Below, one piece after another: positions 6,281 through 9,293 of a stretch of DNA of 9,293 nucleotides. Source of the DNA: a bacterium (GTDB taxonomy: Bacteria > UBP18 > UBA7526); the NCBI GenBank assembly GCA_011049955.1, contig DRGV01000099.1, positions 1-9,293 of the forward strand, in the 5' to 3' direction. Within the stretch, counting starts at the first letter, position 1. Every line of letters starts with the position of its first letter. Both the position numbers and the translations under genes were made by a program. The notes under the pieces are model-generated. The model did no database searches. It worked only from the letters and a program-made list of their open reading frames with translations, and had not been told where the DNA came from.

Positions 6281-7855
6281 TTACTTGGCATATTCCACGG
6301 CCCTCTTTTCTCGGATAACGGTCACCTTTATCTGTCCCGGATATTCTAATTCTTTCTCAATCTTCTTGCTTATATCCCTTGCTAACTGGACCGCCTGAGC
6401 ATCACTGACCTTGTCTGTTTCCACCATAATCCTTATCTCCCTTCCGGCCTGAATACAATAGGATTTTTGAATCCCGGGAAAGGACTCAGCGATATTCTCC
6501 AATCTTTCCAGCCTCTTGACATATCTCTCCAGGGTTTCTCTTCTTACCCCTGGTCGGGAGGCAGAGATGGCGTCTGCTGCTAAGATCAAGACCGCTTCTA
6601 CGCTCTTAGGTTCTACTTCCTCATGATGACTGGCGATGGCCTGAATGACTAATGGAGACTCCCGATATCTTCTTGCCAGATCGGCTCCGATCCGGGCATG
6701 GGTTCCCTCCACCTCATGGTCTACTGCTTTCCCTATGTCATGGAGTAGGCCGGCTCTTTTAGCTATTCCTACATCTGCCCCCAGTTCGGTAGCCAGCATC
6801 CCGGCAAGATAGGCAACCTCCTTAGAATGTTCTAAGACATTCTGGCCATAGCTCGTGCGGTATTTTAACCTTCCCAGGAGGCGAATCTCCTCTGGATGGA
6901 GGTTGGAAACCCCAACCTCGAGAGCCGTCTCCTGCCCCACTTTTCTTATGGTGGCCTCCATCTCCCTCTTCGCTTTGCCCACCACCTCCTCAATCCTGGC
7001 TGGCTGAATTCTGCCATCAGCGATCAATTTCTCCAGGGCAATTTTGGCGATCTGTCTTCTTACGGGATCGAAGCTGGAAAGCACCACTGCCTCTGGGGTA
7101 TCATCAACGATGAGGTCGATTCCAGTGGCGGCCTCAAAGGCCCGGATATTCCTCCCCTCCCTGCCAATGATCCTCCCCTTCATCTCATCCGAAGGAAGGG
7201 ATACTGTGGAGACCGTGATCTCTGCAGTATATTCTGGGGCACATCTCTGAATGGCAATGGAAATAATCTCCCTCGCCTTCCTATCCGCCTCCTCTCTTGC
7301 GTTATCTAAGGCAGTCTTAATTACCGCTGCCTGCTCCTGGGTCATCTCTCTCTTTAGATTGGTAAGGAGCATCCCCTTGGCTTCTTCCCTGGTTAGTCCG
7401 GACAGTCTCTCCAGATTCCTTCTCTCTTCTTCTAAAGTAGCCTTCAGGCCCTCTTCCTTTAAAGCAAGAGACTTCTCCCTGGCTAAGAGTTGATTGTTCT
7501 TAAGGTTAAGGACCCTCTCCTCCTTCTCTAGTAGGTCGACCTTGCGATTTAGTTCTTCCTCTTTTCTGGCGAATTCTCGAGAAAGCCTCTCTATCTCCTG
7601 GCGTCTCTTCTGCGTCTTCTTTTCAAATTCTATCTCTCGCTTGTAAAAAACATCCTTTGCCTCCAGCAAGACCTCTCTCTTCTTAGTCTCTGCCTCCTTC
7701 TTCGCTCCTTCTAAAATCTTTTCTGCTTCTTTCTTGGCTGCCCCCAGGCGCATCCGGGTAAACTTCTGTCCGAATAGAAAACCCACCAAGAGGGCTCCTA
7801 CCAGGGAGAGGAAGAAGGCTAAGGCCGCACCTATAAATTCTAAAGAAATGGCCAT
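6281..7855 (-). CDS. rny: Ribonuclease Y, membrane-anchored endoribonuclease
   Basis: RNase Y initiates mRNA decay in many bacteria lacking RNase E and acts at the inner face of the membrane. At 524 aa it has the family's usual length and order. It starts with an N-terminal membrane segment (about 6-28), followed by a long charged coiled coil (about 35-150). A KH RNA-binding domain has its GxxG loop as GREG at 231-234 (RIIGREGRNIRAFE). An HD hydrolase domain has H343, the H372-D373 pair in LLHDIGKAVDHE, H410-H411 and D428 (AADAISASRPG). The ATG at 7855 follows GGGAGG with about 7 nt spacing. A CCCCGAT hairpin (7872-7888) lies just upstream of that site. ymdB follows after a repeat spacer, the usual partner. 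All catalytic motifs appear intact. Confidence 0.97.
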   Translation of the reverse strand: MAISLEFIGAALAFFLSLVGALLVGFLFGQKFTRMRLGAAKKEAEKILEGAKKEAETKKREVLLEAKDVFYKREIEFEKKTQKRRQEIERLSREFARKEEELNRKVDLLEKEERVLNLKNNQLLAREKSLALKEEGLKATLEEERRNLERLSGLTREEAKGMLLTNLKREMTQEQAAVIKTALDNAREEADRKAREIISIAIQRCAPEYTAEITVSTVSLPSDEMKGRIIGREGRNIRAFEAATGIDLIVDDTPEAVVLSSFDPVRRQIAKIALEKLIADGRIQPARIEEVVGKAKREMEATIRKVGQETALEVGVSNLHPEEIRLLGRLKYRTSYGQNVLEHSKEVAYLAGMLATELGADVGIAKRAGLLHDIGKAVDHEVEGTHARIGADLARRYRESPLVIQAIASHHEEVEPKSVEAVLILAADAISASRPGVRRETLERYVKRLERLENIAESFPGIQKSYCIQAGREIRIMVETDKVSDAQAVQLARDISKKIEKELEYPGQIKVTVIREKRAVEYAK

Positions 7856-8041
7856 CTAATTCCTCCCTTCACCCCGATTGTATCGGGGAAAGTTACACTT
7901 AGCAGTTCTCGTTATACGTTGAAGGGTTGCGATGCTCGTTTCGTTTTACGTCTTACGGTTGCGTTGTTTTTTTCCGATAGACATTTGCCGATTAACGATA
8001 CGAGTCGCGCAACCGCAACCGATTGCCGATCACCAGTCTAC
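7856..8041. repeat. GC-richer short-word spacer between the cyclo-ligase gene and rny
   Basis: This 186-nt gap holds no gene, and its word composition differs from the AT-rich spacers. CGGTTGCG (7956-7963) is the inverse of two overlapping CGCAACCG copies (8008-8015, 8014-8021). TTGCCGAT occurs at 7985-7992 and 8023-8030. The words are rich in CG dinucleotides, unlike the flanking genes. A hairpin sits near the rny start (7872-7888). I found no promoter with acceptable -35 and -10 boxes at a normal spacing, though a TATAAC lies on the minus strand at 7916-7911. Confidence 0.6.
7872..7888. promoter_or_regulatory. Perfect hairpin just upstream of the rny ribosome binding site
   Basis: CCCCGAT (7872-7878) pairs fully with ATCGGGG (7882-7888) around a 3-nt loop. 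On the transcribed strand it is followed by TGAA and then GGGAGG of rny, not by a T-tract, so it is not a simple terminator. It may be a 5' UTR stability or control element, or a dispersed repeat. Confidence 0.55.
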
Positions 8042-8608
8042 CTAATATACTGTACTGATGATTCGCGTCTCTGTTATTACCTTAGAAACCCTTCTATCGT
8101 GTTTCTTACCAAAAATATTCTTTACCACCTGAAAGTCGTAGGCCAGTCCAATCAATGGGATCCTTTTGGGGAGTTTCCTCAAGAAGCGGTCGTAGTATCC
8201 CTTCCCATATCCTATCCTTCCTCCTTTCAAGTCGAAAGCAATTCCCGGAAGAATGACCAGGTCGATCTCCTGTGGTGAGACCTTTTTGAAAGATACTTCT
8301 TTCGGCTCCAGGATTCCAAAGCTTCCTTTTTCTACATCCTTCTCCAGGGCTTTGATCTCGCCTAAGTAAATTTCCCTTCCTCTTACTTTAGGAAGGAGGA
8401 CCCTCTTTCCTTCCCGAAGAGCCTCCTCCATCATCTTCCTTGTCTCTACCTCACTTCCCTTTGAGTAGTAGAAGAGGATGGTATGGGCTTTTTTAAACTC
8501 CTTCAGAGAGAAGAGCCTTTTCTTTATTCTTCGACTCTTCTTTTTCCTTAGATCTTCTGGTTCTTTACCTCTTCTCTTTAATATTCTTTTTCGCAAACGT
8601 TCCTTCAT
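8042..8608 (-). CDS. ygfA: 5-formyltetrahydrofolate cyclo-ligase (5,10-methenyl-THF synthetase)
   Basis: This cytoplasmic enzyme uses ATP to convert 5-formyl-THF into 5,10-methenyl-THF, returning a storage or inhibitory folate to the one-carbon pool that FolD uses. The 188-residue length is normal. Visible motifs are a basic N-terminus, YYSKGSEVET at 47-56, FGILEP at 97-102, LPGIAFD at 120-126 and the glycine-rich nucleotide site GRIGYGKGYYDRF at 130-142. A terminal H170-D171 followed by ITE at 178-180 is also present. The ATG at 8608 overlaps the rarA stop as ATGA, so it is probably translated by coupling; the upstream site is weak (GCGGG directly before ATG). The same family is also named fau or MTHFS. 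Confidence 0.93.
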   Translation of the reverse strand: MKERLRKRILKRRGKEPEDLRKKKSRRIKKRLFSLKEFKKAHTILFYYSKGSEVETRKMMEEALREGKRVLLPKVRGREIYLGEIKALEKDVEKGSFGILEPKEVSFKKVSPQEIDLVILPGIAFDLKGGRIGYGKGYYDRFLRKLPKRIPLIGLAYDFQVVKNIFGKKHDRRVSKVITETRIISTVY

Positions 8609-8835
8609 CCCGCATCTTTTTTTGTATCCATCTTCTGCTCCTGCTCAAAGGTGCGGGGTTTATCTCTAATAACTTTTTCCCATTCTTCTAATCTTTTTTT
8701 TATTCTTGCCTCATAGCCATGTTCTGTGGGCTGGTAATACTTTACTTTCTTGGGCAGATATTCTTGTTTGACATATCCTTCCTCATAGTTATGGGCATAC
8801 TTATATCCTTTTCCATAACCTAATTTCTCTGCGCC
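8605..8835 (-). pseudogene. rarA: RarA (MgsA) C-terminal fragment, 76 codons, cut at an inversion junction
   Basis: Read from 8835 leftward this encodes GAEKLGYGKGYKYAHNYEE, then VKQEYLP, YYQPTEHGYE and a lysine-rich tail, ending at the stop at 8605-8607. It matches the extreme C-terminus of RarA, the AAA+ protein that acts at stalled replication forks. There is no start codon in a sensible place. Upstream of 8835 the frame leaves RarA: the codon expected to encode Lys or similar before GAEKLG reads Ser, and the DNA becomes RarA sequence of the opposite strand. The stop overlaps the cyclo-ligase ATG by 4 nt, which looks like a native operon junction. This tail therefore probably sits in its real place, and the break is on its right side. 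Confidence 0.9.
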
Positions 8836-8838
8836 CGA
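8829..8838. other. Head-to-head inversion junction within rarA
   Basis: The minus-strand RarA tail matches up to about 8835 (GGC GCA GAG for Gly-Ala-Glu). The plus-strand RarA interior matches from about 8832-8833 (GCC CGA AAG for Ala-Arg-Lys). The two matches share 3-4 bp (CGCC, 8832-8835), which is a microhomology. Such joints are typical of fold-back chimeras made by strand-displacement amplification, and also of real microhomology-mediated inversions. Confidence 0.8.
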
Positions 8839-9293
8839 AAGGCCTTGAATGCCTTAGAGTTGGGGGTCATGACTACTAAACCAGACAAGGAAGAAATAAT
8901 TGACTTCACTCTTGAGGTGGCCCAGGAATCCATTCAGAAGAAGGCGCTGAGGTATGATAGAGGTGAGGACGAGCACTATGATACCATATCCGCCTTCATT
9001 AAGAGTATGCGGGGCTCTGATCCCGATGCTACATTATACTGGCTGGCCAAGATGATCTATGCCGGGGAGGATCCAAGGTTCATTGCCCGCCGGATCGTTA
9101 TCTGTGCCAGTGAGGATGTGGGGAATGCCGATCCCCGGGCTCTGGTCTTAACCCAGGCAGCCTTCAGAGCCATAGAGTTCATCGGCCTACCAGAGGCCAA
9201 GATTCCCTTAGCCCAGGCAGCGGTATATGTAGCTACGGCACCCAAGTCCAATGCCTGTTATCTGGGCATCGAGAAGGCCCTGAAGGATGTTGA
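8833..9293 (+). CDS. rarA: RarA (MgsA) internal fragment: AAA+ lid and C-terminal domain, open at both ends
   Basis: Translating from 8833 gives 153 codons without a stop, reaching the window edge. The fragment opens ARKALNALEL, the sensor-2 region at the end of the AAA+ module (GDARxALNALE in family members). It continues through the tetramerisation/C-terminal domain: ALRYDRGEDEHYDTISAFIK, SMRGSDPDATLYWLAKMI, ASEDVGNADPRAL, LAQAAVYVATAPKSNA, then GIEKALKDV. RarA is a clamp-loader-like ATPase at blocked replication forks, with SSB interactions in Escherichia coli. The Walker A and B part is missing because the frame meets TAA at 8821-8823 before any RarA sequence. The residues present are well conserved with no frameshift, so the coding DNA itself looks intact and merely misplaced. 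Orientation is opposite to all other genes. Confidence 0.92.

Noticed and set aside
7911..7916. Promoter -10 box (TATAAC on the minus strand) for rny
   Set aside because: No acceptable -35 hexamer lies 16-18 nt upstream, and repeat words make chance matches likely.
8605..8835. RarA tail as an independent small gene
   Set aside because: It has no start codon or ribosome binding site at a sensible place, and it is plainly the end of a larger conserved protein.
9057..9251. Minus-strand open frame of 64 codons at the right edge
   Set aside because: It is the antisense of the clearly conserved RarA interior on the plus strand.

Overview
The window looks like part of a chromosome from an anaerobic, uncultured-type bacterium of moderate GC. 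A ferredoxin and a VorB-type 2-oxoacid:ferredoxin oxidoreductase subunit point to an anaerobic lifestyle. Dxs makes it an MEP-pathway isoprenoid producer, and RNase Y with YmdB is a pairing typical of Firmicutes and many candidate phyla. Short low-complexity repeats fill most spacers, a style I associate with candidate-phylum genomes such as Omnitrophota-like lineages. The phylum itself cannot be settled from this sequence. No rRNA, tRNA, CRISPR array, phage or insertion-sequence gene was seen.

Apart from the right edge, every gene lies on the minus strand, so transcription runs right to left. The order is: rarA 3' fragment (8835-8605), 5-formyl-THF cyclo-ligase (8608-8042), rny (7855-6281), ymdB (6104-5319), folD (5242-4379), dxs (4127-2268), tlyA (2286-1492), nadK (1488-613), a two-cluster ferredoxin (520-317) and the start of vorB (197 to the left edge). 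Some pairs are tightly coupled: rarA/cyclo-ligase share ATGA, dxs/tlyA overlap by 19 nt, and tlyA/nadK are 3 nt apart. Others are separated by spacers of about 75-250 nt. Together the genes cover folate one-carbon metabolism (cyclo-ligase, FolD), RNA decay and signalling (RNase Y, YmdB), isoprenoid entry (Dxs), rRNA modification (TlyA), NADP supply (NadK) and ferredoxin-linked 2-oxoacid oxidation.

Two things stand out. First, the long spacers are not random. They are built from imperfect 7- or 8-nt tandem words, often with arms of opposite orientation, and the words run into the 3' ends of nadK, folD and ymdB so that they encode the last residues. Second, rarA is broken at about 8833-8835 into two fragments pointing away from each other, with their gene-internal ends touching at a 3-4 bp microhomology. 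The plus fragment (8833-9293) is open to the window edge and stops, by family comparison, shortly before it would reach the segment already present on the minus strand. This is the pattern of an inverted (fold-back) chimera or inversion, so the right-hand 460 bp should not be taken as native order.

No new multi-gene system was found. The genes are housekeeping, and the novelty lies in the spacers and the rarA junction.
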